This document shows, piece by piece, positions 26,141 through 34,471 of a stretch of DNA of 64,000 bases. Source of the DNA: Microbacterium sp. (lineage in GTDB: Bacteria; Actinomycetota; Actinomycetes; Actinomycetales; Microbacteriaceae). The position numbers and the translations under genes are program-made. Position 1 is the first letter of the stretch. Each line of letters begins with the position of its first letter. The DNA lies in NCBI RefSeq assembly GCF_017305435.1, contig NZ_JAFKIP010000002.1, forward strand, positions 62,001-126,000, written 5' to 3'. Under the pieces are notes generated by a model. That model was given only the letters and a program-made list of their open reading frames with translations, did no database searches and was not told the origin of the DNA.

Positions 26141-27852
26141 GAGGTCGTGGTCTCCTTCTCGTCCGGCGTGCGGATCTCGTCGGGCGTGCGGATCACGTCG
26201 TTCAGGCGCGCGCCGAAGACGGCTCCTCCGAGGGCGCCCTCATCGCCGTCGGCGTGGTCGCTCCGGTGCCCGCCGCGGTCGATCACCCAGACATCGCCGC
26301 CGCGTCGCTGCGCGAGCTCCCGCGAGAGACGCAGTCCGATGCCCCACCCGTGCACGCCGTCGGCGTCACTCGCGGGCTCGTTCCCGCCGAGGAAGGGATC
26401 CTCGACCGCGATGCCCGTGCCCGAGTCGGCGACGGTCACGACGAGCGCCGTTCCGTCGCCGTAGCAGCCGATCTCGACGCGGCGCGGCTCCTCACCCCGG
26501 ACGGCCGCGGCGACCGCATTGCCGACGAGGTTGCCGAGCACGGCGGCGACGTCCTCGACATCCGCGACCTGACCGCCGAGCAGTGTGTCGGGGGCCACCG
26601 AAACGGCAACTCCGCGTTCGCCCGCCTCGATGGCCAACGCGCCGAGCAGGGCCTGCAGCACGGCATCCGACACGAGGTCGAGGTGCGCGACGGGGAAGTC
26701 GACGGGTCCGCGGGCCAGCTGCTCGCCGAGGAACTCCCGCGCGTCGGCGACGCGGTCGGCGTCGATGAGGCCGGCCGCGACATGCAGCCTGTTGGCGAAC
26801 TCGTGCCGCTGCACGCGCAATGCGCCGGTCATCGCCCGCACGGACTCGAGGCGCTCGGTGAGCGCCACGAGATCCGTGCGATCACGCACGATCAGCACGT
26901 CGCCGATGCCGCGCCCCTCGCGGGTCACGGGCCGGGAGTCGACGTACAGCACGCGATCACCCACCACGACGCCGTCGCGCGCCGTCCCCTCGGCGACCGC
27001 GGCGAGGACGACCGGTGGCACATAGAGGTCGCTCAAGGGCCGGCCGACGGGGTCTCGGAGCCCGAGCATCTCTGCCGCGGTGTTGTTGCACACCCGGACG
27101 ACGCCTCTCGTGTCGACGGCGACCACTCCGTCGCGGACGCCGTCGATGACCGCCGACTGGTTCTGCAGCAGCGCGACGAGGTCTTCGGGTTGGAGCCCCA
27201 GCGTGAGTCGCTCCCAGCGTCGCCGCAGGAGGGCGGCGGCGGTGACGCCGATTGCGACGGCGCCGATCGCGAGCGCGCCGACGGCGAGCGCGAGGGCCGG
27301 CAGATCGTCGAAGACGCTCGCGGGCTCGAATCCGACGCTGACCTCGCCGACGGGCGCCGCGCCGCTGCCGTCACTGCCTCGCGCGGTGCTCTCGGCGCCC
27401 GGCGGCAGGATCGGCACCTTGGCCCGGGCGGACACGCCCAGCGTGCCCTGCTCCCACGTCACGACCTCCTTGCCCGCGAGCACCTCGGAGTAGTCCGTGC
27501 TCACCTGCTGGCCGAGCAATGCCGGGTCGGGGTGGGCGAGCCGGATGCCGTGATCGTCGGCGATCACGACGAACAGCGTCCCGGTGCGGGCCGTGACCTC
27601 GCCCGCGTACGACTGGAGCGGACCGTGCCGCAGATCGGCCGCCGACGGCGTCCCCGGGTCGGCCGAGATCTCCGCGACGCGGGCGCGCACCTCCGGATCG
27701 GCGGCGATCGTGCGGGCGATGTTGAGCGCCGAGGTCTCGGCCTCGGCGCGCAGCTGCTGGACCCCCAGCAGCAGGAAGACGATGCAGCTGACGAGCACGA
27801 CGGCGACGATCGTCGCCACCTGAACCAGCAGGACCCGGGTTGCGAAACGCAC
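26137..27852 (-). CDS. CitA/DcuS-type sensor histidine kinase
   Basis: 571 aa from the GTG at 27852, preceded by GAGAGGGG; an upstream GTG at 27873 is in frame but poorly placed. Layout: membrane segment (residues 10-30), extracytoplasmic PAS-like sensor (about 35-170) with the ligand-type region FVVIADDHGIRLAHPDP, second membrane segment, cytoplasmic PAS, then the kinase. The histidine is in VQRHEFANRLHVAAGLI, with an N-box NLVGNAVAAAV and a G-box DSGTGI, matching CitA/DcuS kinases. The C-terminus bears a short direct repeat, IRTPDEIRTPDE. Coupled to the response regulator. Confidence 0.9.
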   Translation of the reverse strand: MRFATRVLLVQVATIVAVVLVSCIVFLLLGVQQLRAEAETSALNIARTIAADPEVRARVAEISADPGTPSAADLRHGPLQSYAGEVTARTGTLFVVIADDHGIRLAHPDPALLGQQVSTDYSEVLAGKEVVTWEQGTLGVSARAKVPILPPGAESTARGSDGSGAAPVGEVSVGFEPASVFDDLPALALAVGALAIGAVAIGVTAAALLRRRWERLTLGLQPEDLVALLQNQSAVIDGVRDGVVAVDTRGVVRVCNNTAAEMLGLRDPVGRPLSDLYVPPVVLAAVAEGTARDGVVVGDRVLYVDSRPVTREGRGIGDVLIVRDRTDLVALTERLESVRAMTGALRVQRHEFANRLHVAAGLIDADRVADAREFLGEQLARGPVDFPVAHLDLVSDAVLQALLGALAIEAGERGVAVSVAPDTLLGGQVADVEDVAAVLGNLVGNAVAAAVRGEEPRRVEIGCYGDGTALVVTVADSGTGIAVEDPFLGGNEPASDADGVHGWGIGLRLSRELAQRRGGDVWVIDRGGHRSDHADGDEGALGGAVFGARLNDVIRTPDEIRTPDEKETTTS

Positions 27853-28005
27853 GGCATCCCCTCTCGTGAGCACAATGCGCTGAACACACGCTACGCGCAG
27901 AACGCGACGGAATGCGAGATAGCGCGCGCCATGGCGCGGCTGCGCCTAGATTCGCTCAATCCGCCCCTTTCGAAACGGCCCGGGCGGACTGACGAAGGAG
28001 TCGAC

Positions 28006-29538
28006 ATGACCGCAACGCTCGCCGCGCTCGCCGCCGCGGAGGACGGCTACGCCGTGGCCTACACCCCGTCCGACGGCGTACTGGTCGTCCTGGGCTTCAC
28101 GATGGTGCTGACCTTCATGGCGCTCATCATGACGCGACGTCTCACCCCGATGGTCGCGCTCATCCTCGTGCCGACGGTGTTCGGCCTCTTCGCGGGCGCG
28201 GGATTCGGCCTCGGCGACATGATCATCGACGCGATCGGCACCATGGCGCCGACGGCGGCGCTGCTCATGTTCGCGATCATGTACTTCGGCATCATGATCG
28301 ACGTCGGACTGTTCGACCCGCTGATCCGGTTCATCACGCGCCTGCTGGGCGACGATCCCGCCAAGATCGTGCTCGGCACGGCGCTCCTCGCCGGCGCCGT
28401 CTCGCTCGACGGCGATGGATCGACGACGTTCATCATCACGACGTCGGCCATGCTGCCGCTGTACCTGCGCCTGGGGATGAGCCCCGTCGTGCTGACGTGC
28501 GTCGCGGGTCTGATGAACGGGACACTCAACATCGTGCCGTGGGGCGGACCGACGGTCCGCGCCGCGACCGCGCTGGGTCTTCAGCCCACCGACATCTTCG
28601 TGCCGATGCTGCCGTCGTTGGCCACCGGCCTCCTCATCACGCTGGTGTTCGCGTGGCTCCTGGGCCTCGGCGAGCGTCGCCGCCTCGCCGGCGTGATCGA
28701 CACGTCGAAACTCGACGCGACGCGCGGCGAGGGGATCCTGTCGGCCCCGCGTCTGTTCCGCGGCGCCGAAGCGAAGCCGGGTGCGGCAGCGACCCTCCGC
28801 ACGGGCAACGTGGTGACGGTGCGGGGCGGCGGCCGTGGCATCCCCGCCGCCGGCCTCGTGGACGTCGGCGACACGGCGATGGCAGACACGATGCTCGACC
28901 CGAACCGCCCGACGCTGCGGCCGAAGCTCATCTGGTTCAACCTCGCCTTGACGCTCGCGGTGATGGTGCTGCTGGTGCTCGACGTCTTCCCGCTGCCATA
29001 CGTCTTCATGGTGGGTGCCGCGGTCGCACTCATGATCAACTTCCCGAAGCTGAAGTCGCAAGCCGATGAGATCGTCGCGCACGCGCCCTCGATCGTCGGC
29101 GTCGTCTCGATGGTGCTCGCGGCGGGCGTCCTCGTCGGCGTCCTCAACGGCACCGGCATGGTCTCGGCGATGGCGTCGTGGATCACGACCGTCATCCCCG
29201 ATGCGATGGGGCCGTTCCTGGCCGTCATCACAGGCGTCCTGTCGATCCCGTTCACGTTCTTCATGTCGAACGACGCCTTCTACTTCGGCATCCTGCCGGT
29301 GCTTTCCGAGAGCGCCTCGCACTTCGGGATCGATCCGGTCGAGATGGCGCGCGCTTCGATCACCGGCCAGCCCGTGCACCTGCAGTCGCCCCTCGTGCCG
29401 GCGATCCTGCTGCTCGTCTCGCTCGCGAGCGTCAACCTCGGCGATCACCACAAGAAGGTGCTGTGGCGCGCGTGCATCGTCTCGCTCGCGATGCTGGCCG
29501 TCGGCGTCATCGTCGGAGCGATCCCGCTGGCGGCCTGA
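28006..29538 (+). CDS. CitMHS family citrate-metal/proton transporter
   Basis: 510 aa with about 12 membrane segments. Typical CitM features: LVVLGFTMVLTFMALIMTRRLTPMVALILVP, LDGDGSTTFIITTSAMLPLY, LNIVPWGGPTVRAA and FFMSNDAFYFGILPVLSE, the conserved transport motifs. The central loop (about residues 225-300) is soluble. The ATG at 28006 follows GAAGGAG; the long open frame upstream belongs to no protein. It lies divergent from the CitA/CitB-type two-component genes, which suggests citrate- or malate-induced expression. Ends at a perfect bidirectional terminator. Confidence 0.93.
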   Translation: MTATLAALAAAEDGYAVAYTPSDGVLVVLGFTMVLTFMALIMTRRLTPMVALILVPTVFGLFAGAGFGLGDMIIDAIGTMAPTAALLMFAIMYFGIMIDVGLFDPLIRFITRLLGDDPAKIVLGTALLAGAVSLDGDGSTTFIITTSAMLPLYLRLGMSPVVLTCVAGLMNGTLNIVPWGGPTVRAATALGLQPTDIFVPMLPSLATGLLITLVFAWLLGLGERRRLAGVIDTSKLDATRGEGILSAPRLFRGAEAKPGAAATLRTGNVVTVRGGGRGIPAAGLVDVGDTAMADTMLDPNRPTLRPKLIWFNLALTLAVMVLLVLDVFPLPYVFMVGAAVALMINFPKLKSQADEIVAHAPSIVGVVSMVLAAGVLVGVLNGTGMVSAMASWITTVIPDAMGPFLAVITGVLSIPFTFFMSNDAFYFGILPVLSESASHFGIDPVEMARASITGQPVHLQSPLVPAILLLVSLASVNLGDHHKKVLWRACIVSLAMLAVGVIVGAIPLAA

Positions 29539-29592
29539 ATACGAGGAGAAGGGCGGTGGATGCCGAGGCATCCACCGCCCTTCTCCTCGTAT
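29539..29592. terminator. perfect 25-bp bidirectional terminator
   Basis: Arms at 29539-29563 and 29568-29592 are exact complements over 25 bp with a CGAG tetraloop. The left arm starts directly after the transporter stop, and the right arm ends 10 bases before the convergent MFS stop. A-rich and T-rich patches in the lower stem serve both directions. Confidence 0.88.
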
Positions 29593-29601
29593 CGCGCCCG
29601 G

Positions 29602-30984
29602 TCAGCGCTGCGCGGCAACCTTCACCGCACCGGTCTCGGCGACGAGGCGCTCACGGTCGACGCGGTCGATCTCGTACAGCGAGATGCCCTTCGTCTCGCG
29701 CATCGAGAACACCGCGACCAGGGTCACCGCGGCGGCAGCCGCGAGGTAGATCGCGATGCCCTCCCACGACCCGGTGCCCGAGAGGATCGCTGTCGCGATG
29801 ATCGGCGCCAGCGAGCCCGCGAAGATCGACGTCACCTGGTAGCCGAGGGAGACGCCCGAGTAGCGCATGCGCGTCGGGAACATCTCCGACATGATCGCCG
29901 GCTGCGGCGCGTACATGAAGGAGTGGATGACAAGGCCGAGGCAGATCGCCAGGATGATGACGACCGGGTCCTTCGTGTTGAACATCGGGAAGGCGACGAA
30001 GCCCCAGCCCGCGGCCGCGATCGCGCCGATCGCGTAGACGGGCTTGCGGCCGAGGCGGTCGGCGAGCCCGCCGACGAGCGGGATGACGATCATGTGGACG
30101 ACGTGCGCGATCGCGATCATGCCGAGGATCTCGGCGGTGTCCATCTCGAGGGCGATCTTCAGGTACGTGATCGAGAACGTCACCACGAGGTAGTACATGA
30201 TGTTCTCCGCGAAGCGGAGCCCCATGGCGGTGAGGACCCCGCGGGGGTAGCGGCGCAGCACCTCGAAGACGCCGTAGCGGACGTGCTCCTCCTCGGCCAC
30301 CTCCTTCTGGGCCTCGAGGAAGATCGGGGCGTCGGAGATCTTGGTGCGGATGTAGTACCCGACGGCGACGATGACGACGGAGAGCCAGAACGCGACGCGC
30401 CAGCCCCAGCCGAGGAAGGCCTCCGGCGAGAGGGAGCGGCTGAGGATCAGGAGGACGATCGTCGCGATGAGGTTTCCGATCGGCACCGCCGCCTGCGGGA
30501 AGGACGCCCAGAAGCCACGGCTCTTGTCGGGGGAGTGCTCGGCGACCAGCAGGACGCCGCCGCCCCACTCGCCGCCGACCGCGAAGCCCTGCGCGAAGCG
30601 GAGGAGGACCAGGAGCACGGGCGCGAGGTACCCGACCTGCTGGAAGGTCGGCAGGCAGCCCATGAGGAAGGTCGCGACACCGACGAGGACGATCGCGACC
30701 TGGAGGAGCTTCTTGCGACCGTACTTGTCGCCGAAGTGCCCGAAGACGATGCCGCCGAGCGGGCGGGCGACGAAGCCCACCGCGTAGGTCACGAACGCCG
30801 CGATGATGCCGGCGTACGGATCGTCGGACGGCGGGAACATGATCGGCCCGAAGACGAGGGTCGCGGCCGTGGCGTACAGGAAGAACTCGTACCACTCCAC
30901 GACTGTGCCCGCCATCGACGCCGTGACGACGCGGCGGAGACTGGACTTCTGGTATGTGCCGTCGGTTGCAGGGGCTGAAGCCAT
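29602..30984 (-). CDS. MHS family MFS metabolite:proton symporter
   Basis: 460 aa with 12 membrane segments. Metabolite:H+ symporter signatures: VVEWYEFFLYATAATLVFGPIMFP near the N-terminus, FGHFGDKYGRKKLL (the MFS loop 2-3 motif), RFAQGFAVGGEWGGGVLLVAEHSP, and GGLADRLGRKPVY in the second half. Relatives carry shikimate, alpha-ketoglutarate, citrate or proline/betaine. GAGGAGG precedes the ATG at 30984. A promoter with a palindrome between -35 and -10 lies upstream. Position beside the citrate-type genes hints at an organic acid. Confidence 0.92.
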   Translation of the reverse strand: MASAPATDGTYQKSSLRRVVTASMAGTVVEWYEFFLYATAATLVFGPIMFPPSDDPYAGIIAAFVTYAVGFVARPLGGIVFGHFGDKYGRKKLLQVAIVLVGVATFLMGCLPTFQQVGYLAPVLLVLLRFAQGFAVGGEWGGGVLLVAEHSPDKSRGFWASFPQAAVPIGNLIATIVLLILSRSLSPEAFLGWGWRVAFWLSVVIVAVGYYIRTKISDAPIFLEAQKEVAEEEHVRYGVFEVLRRYPRGVLTAMGLRFAENIMYYLVVTFSITYLKIALEMDTAEILGMIAIAHVVHMIVIPLVGGLADRLGRKPVYAIGAIAAAGWGFVAFPMFNTKDPVVIILAICLGLVIHSFMYAPQPAIMSEMFPTRMRYSGVSLGYQVTSIFAGSLAPIIATAILSGTGSWEGIAIYLAAAAAVTLVAVFSMRETKGISLYEIDRVDRERLVAETGAVKVAAQR

Positions 30985-31050
30985 GCGCTGATACCTCCTC
31001 GTCGAGCGCGGGACGACACCGTCATCGGTGCCGCTAGGTGACGTTCCGCG

Positions 31051-31079
31051 ACGTTACCTGAAACATGATTCAGGTTCAA
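31051..31079 (-). promoter_or_regulatory. promoter with palindromic operator for the MHS transporter
   Basis: On the minus strand, TTGAAC (31079-31074), a 17-base spacer and TAACGT (31056-31051). The palindrome ACCTGAA-6-TTCAGGT (31056-31075) fills the spacer and touches both hexamers, a classic repressor position. Which regulator binds is unknown; none is adjacent. Confidence 0.6.
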
Positions 31080-31088
31080 GGAGGTGGT

Positions 31089-31107
31089 CCGCACACGCGC
31101 TGTGCGG
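31089..31107. terminator. possible terminator after the NYN gene
   Basis: CCGCACA (31089-31095) and TGTGCGG (31101-31107) pair over 7 bp around a 5-base loop, 15 bases after the stop of the NYN protein gene on the minus strand. No T-run. Confidence 0.4.
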
Positions 31108-31121
31108 TGATGCACACGTCG

Positions 31122-32021
31122 TCAGTCGGACGACTCCGCGCTGTCGAGGCTGTGCAGACGCACCCGCACGATGTTCGTCGACTCGTCGATGTCGGCGACG
31201 GCGGGATAGGCCTTGACGAAGTCGGAGAACGATCGGTGACCGAGCGCCTTCTCGCTGAACGAGGGGTCCATGCGCTTCAGGAGGTTCTTCACCGCCGACA
31301 GGTGCACCCACTCGTCGTCGGTGCGCTCGCGTTCCAGGATGAGCGCACGGCGCAGCAGCTCCGCGGTCGGGTCCTCGGTCTTCTTGCGCCGGCGCGAGCC
31401 GCTCGACGCGGTCGCGGGTGCCGCGGCATCCGTCTTCTTCTGCGGCGTCGGATCCGGCGTCACGCCCGGCAGCGAATCGTAGGAGTCGAACTGGTCGCAC
31501 GCGGCGGCGAGCGATTTCGCAGTGGATCCCGCGACGCCCACGCCGACCACGACGCGTCCGAGCCGCTTGCAGCGCTGCGCGAGCGGGACGTAGTCGCTGT
31601 CGCCGGCGACGATCACGACGTGGGTGAGGTCCGGCAGCCGGAACATGTCCTCCACGGCGTCGACCGCCAAGCGGATGTCGGCGCCGTTCTTCGCGTAGGC
31701 CGCCGCCGGGAAGAGCTGCACGAGATCGACCGCGCGCGCCACGAGCTGCGAGCGGTAGAGCGCGTTGACGGGCGAGGACCAGTCGGCGTAGGCGCGGGTC
31801 AGGACGAGTGTGCCGAAGGATGCCGCGTAGTCGATGATCGCGCCGACATCGATCGTCGCGTCCTTGAGCTTCTGAGCGATCTCGGGCTCGTCGGGGTTCG
31901 CGATGATCTTCTGGCGGTCGCCGGCGTAGGCGTTGCGCCCGTGCACGCGGTCGTACCAGCTCATCACGATGTTGTCGAAGTCGAGGTAGACGGCGACGCG
32001 GGGGTTCTGGAGGTCGGGCAC
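31122..32021 (-). CDS. NYN domain protein with C-terminal OST-HTH/LOTUS domain
   Basis: 299 aa from the GTG at 32021, with GAGGAG upstream. The N-terminal NYN (PIN-like) nuclease domain covers residues about 5-170: VAVYLDFDNIVMSWYDR with the first aspartates, NGADIRLAVDAVEDMF and VIVAGDSDYVPLAQRCKRLG with the DxD. These acidic residues would hold metal for RNA cleavage. After a charged linker (KKTD...SRRRKKTED), residues about 220-290 match an OST-HTH/LOTUS RNA-binding domain (AELLRRALILE to SFSDFVKAYPAVADI). Probable ribonuclease in RNA turnover. The stop of the oxidoreductase gene is 2 bases upstream. Confidence 0.85.
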   Translation of the reverse strand: MPDLQNPRVAVYLDFDNIVMSWYDRVHGRNAYAGDRQKIIANPDEPEIAQKLKDATIDVGAIIDYAASFGTLVLTRAYADWSSPVNALYRSQLVARAVDLVQLFPAAAYAKNGADIRLAVDAVEDMFRLPDLTHVVIVAGDSDYVPLAQRCKRLGRVVVGVGVAGSTAKSLAAACDQFDSYDSLPGVTPDPTPQKKTDAAAPATASSGSRRRKKTEDPTAELLRRALILERERTDDEWVHLSAVKNLLKRMDPSFSEKALGHRSFSDFVKAYPAVADIDESTNIVRVRLHSLDSAESSD

Positions 32022-32023
32022 GG

Positions 32024-33019
32024 TCAGCGCTCCTCGGCGGTGCGGATCGGGTAGGTGACGCCCAGCTGGGCGCGGATGTCGTCGAGCGTCTGCATGATGC
32101 GGATCGATTCGTCGAAGCCGAGCAGCGCGCTGTCCGTGCGGCCGGTGCGGAGCAGTTCTTCCGCATAGAGCGCCTGGAACTGCATGCCGCGCCCCTCGAC
32201 CCGGCTCGTGTACTCCTCCAGCACGCTGCCGTCGGTCGCCGTCACGCGGAAAGAGGTGGGGGTGTACCAGACCCGATCGATGTCGATGCGGGCGTCGGTG
32301 CCGACGATGTGGGCGGTGTTCGGCCCCGCACCGCGCGAGCTCGTCGCGAGCGACGAGACCCCTCCGCCGGCGTGCGCGAGCGCGATCGCCACCTCCGTGT
32401 CGGCGCCGGTCTCGCCGAGGCGGCCGAGCGCCTTCGCCGCAGTGACGGGGCCGAGGATGTCGAACGCGAACGAGACCGGGTAGATCCCGAGGTCGAGGAG
32501 CGCGCCGCCGCCGAGCTCCAGGGCGTTCAGCCGGTGGGCGGGGTCGGTGGGCAGCGCCTGCGTGTGGTCGGCGATCACCGTGCGCACGTCGCCGAGGGCG
32601 CCGGCGGCGATGATCTCGCGGATGCGCACCATGTGCGGCAGGTACCGCGTCCACATCGCCTCCATCGCGAGGAGGCCCCGCGAGGTCGCGGCGGCACGGA
32701 TCTCGGCCGCCTGCGCGGCATCCAGCGTCACCGCCTTCTCGATGAGCACGTGCTTGCCCGCCTCGAGCGCGAGGAGGACGTGATCGCGGTGATGGCTGTG
32801 CGGCGACGCCACGTAGACGATGTCGACGTCGGGGTCGGCGACGAGGCTCTCGTACGTGCCGTGCGCGCGCGTGACGCCGTACTCGGACGCGAAGGCGTCG
32901 GCGGATGCCTGGCTGCGCGAGCCGACCGCGGCGAGGTCCAAGCCCGCCGTGCGGAGGTCCTGCGCGAACGCGTGGGCGATGCCGCCCGTGGCGAGGATTC
33001 CCCAGCGGATGTCGGTCAT
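32024..33019 (-). CDS. Gfo/Idh/MocA family oxidoreductase
   Basis: 331 aa. The N-terminal NAD(P)-binding domain starts IRWGILATGGIAHAFAQDL; YVASPHSHHRDHVLLALEAGKHVLIEKAV (residues about 70-100) includes the conserved EK. The C-terminal domain (GGGALLDLGIYPVSFAFDILG) carries the catalytic-type His-less GxxxDLGxY segment. This family oxidises or isomerises sugars and inositols; it looks closest to trans-dihydrodiol or glucose-fructose oxidoreductase-like members. Substrate unknown. The ATG at 33019 has TAGGCT 6 bases upstream and is divergent from the M20 peptidase gene. Confidence 0.87.
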   Translation of the reverse strand: MTDIRWGILATGGIAHAFAQDLRTAGLDLAAVGSRSQASADAFASEYGVTRAHGTYESLVADPDVDIVYVASPHSHHRDHVLLALEAGKHVLIEKAVTLDAAQAAEIRAAATSRGLLAMEAMWTRYLPHMVRIREIIAAGALGDVRTVIADHTQALPTDPAHRLNALELGGGALLDLGIYPVSFAFDILGPVTAAKALGRLGETGADTEVAIALAHAGGGVSSLATSSRGAGPNTAHIVGTDARIDIDRVWYTPTSFRVTATDGSVLEEYTSRVEGRGMQFQALYAEELLRTGRTDSALLGFDESIRIMQTLDDIRAQLGVTYPIRTAEER

Positions 33020-33025
33020 GGTCCG

Positions 33026-33031
33026 AGCCTA
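33026..33031 (-). promoter_or_regulatory. leaderless -10 element for the oxidoreductase gene
   Basis: TAGGCT on the minus strand, 6 bases before the ATG at 33019. The same hexamer serves the divergent gene 34 bases away. Confidence 0.55.
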
Positions 33032-33064
33032 GCCGTGACGCCTGTGGGTGCGCGGTGCGCGTCG

Positions 33065-33070
33065 TAGGCT
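33065..33070 (+). promoter_or_regulatory. leaderless -10 element for the M20 peptidase gene
   Basis: TAGGCT 6 bases before the GTG at 33077. No ribosome site lies between. Confidence 0.55.
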
Positions 33071-33076
33071 CGACGC

Positions 33077-34426
33077 GTGACTCCTGACGACGACGCCGCG
33101 CTCGCGCGATTCCGCGCCCTCCTGCAGATCCCGACCGTCTCGCACACCGATGAGGATCTCATCGAGTGGCGTCACTTCGACGACTTCCTCGCCGAGGTCG
33201 TCCGGCTCTACCCGCGCCTGCACGACACGCTCGACCGCGAGGTGATCGACGGGCACGCGCTGCTGTACCGGTGGCCGGGGTCGGCGCCGGCGGCGGAGTC
33301 CGATCCGCTCGTCCTCATGGCGCATCTCGACGTCGTCCCGGTCGTGGAGGAGGAGTGGGCGCACCCGCCGTTCGCCGCCGAGATCATCGGCGAAGGGGAG
33401 GATGCCGAGCTCCACGCGCGCGGCGCGATCGACGACAAGGGCTCGCTCGTCGCGATCCTGGAGGCCGTCGAGCAGCTCGTCGCGAGCGGGTTCACCCCCG
33501 CGCGCGACGTGTACCTCTCCTTCGGGCACAACGAGGAGACCGCGGGCGGCGGTGCACGGGCGATCGTCGACGTGCTGCGCGGTCGCGGCATCCGGCTCGC
33601 GCTCGTCATCGACGAAGGGGGAGCGGTCGTCGACGGGGTCGTTCCCGGGGTGAGCGTGCCGACGGCGATGGTCGGCGTCGCGGAGCGCGGTGTGATGACG
33701 GTGCTGCTCACGGCGCGCGAGAACGGAGGGCACGCCTCGACGCCGCCCGCGATGCCGGCGACCGTCCGCCTCGCGCGCGCCATCGACCGGCTGCACCGGC
33801 ACCCGTTCCCGACGCGCATCGCACCGCCCGTGCGTGCGCTGTTCGCCACGATCGCGCCGCACACGCCGCAGCCGCTGCGCTGGGTGTTCCAGAACCTCGC
33901 GGTGACGGGGCCGCTCCTCGCGAAGGTGTTCCCGCACCTCGGCCCCGAGATGAACGCGCTCGTCCGGACGACGGCGGTCGCCACCGAGCTGTCCGGCGCA
34001 CCGGGCGAGAACGTCCTCGCCACGACGGCGCGCGCCTCGATCAACATCCGGCTGCTCACGGGCGACACCGTCGAGAGCGCGGCGGCACGCGTGCGACGGG
34101 TCGTCGGCGACCCGCAGATCGAGGTCGAGGTGCGTCACGGCTCGGATCCCTCGCCCGTCTCGCCGTGGCGCGGCGAGCCGTGGCAGCGGATCGCGACCGC
34201 CGTGCGCGACGCGCTCGGCGACGAGATCGTCACGACGCCGTACATCCAGCTCGGCGCGAGCGACAGCCGGTGGTTCACGGCGATCTCGGAGAACGTCTAC
34301 CGGTTCACGCCGTTCCACCTCACCCGCGCCGAGCGCGACGCGCTGCACTCGCACAATGAGCGCATCCGCGTCGGCGTGTGGCTGCGCGGCATCGGCTTCT
34401 ACCGCGCGCTCGTCGCCGCCAGCTGA
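33077..34426 (+). CDS. M20 family metallopeptidase (carboxypeptidase S-like)
   Basis: 449 aa. Zinc sites of the M20 family: LMAHLDVVPV (first His/Asp), GAIDDKGSL (bridging Asp), HNEETAGGG (Glu general base and ligand), IDEGG, and a C-terminal histidine in YRFTPFHLTRAERDALHSHNE. The lid domain lies between residues about 200 and 330. The form resembles carboxypeptidase S/PM20D1-type enzymes that cleave N-acyl amino acids or dipeptides. GTG start at 33077 with TAGGCT 6 bases upstream. Convergent with the quinone-oxidoreductase gene. Confidence 0.9.
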   Translation: MTPDDDAALARFRALLQIPTVSHTDEDLIEWRHFDDFLAEVVRLYPRLHDTLDREVIDGHALLYRWPGSAPAAESDPLVLMAHLDVVPVVEEEWAHPPFAAEIIGEGEDAELHARGAIDDKGSLVAILEAVEQLVASGFTPARDVYLSFGHNEETAGGGARAIVDVLRGRGIRLALVIDEGGAVVDGVVPGVSVPTAMVGVAERGVMTVLLTARENGGHASTPPAMPATVRLARAIDRLHRHPFPTRIAPPVRALFATIAPHTPQPLRWVFQNLAVTGPLLAKVFPHLGPEMNALVRTTAVATELSGAPGENVLATTARASINIRLLTGDTVESAAARVRRVVGDPQIEVEVRHGSDPSPVSPWRGEPWQRIATAVRDALGDEIVTTPYIQLGASDSRWFTAISENVYRFTPFHLTRAERDALHSHNERIRVGVWLRGIGFYRALVAAS

Positions 34427-34471
34427 CGCGTTCGGCCGGTTCGGTGGTTGAGGCGCGGCGCGGCGGGTGGG

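Noticed and set aside
26254-28005. Long N-terminal extension of the CitMHS transporter frame
   Set aside because: It lies antisense to the sensor kinase. The transporter proper starts at the ATG at 28006 with GAAGGAG upstream.
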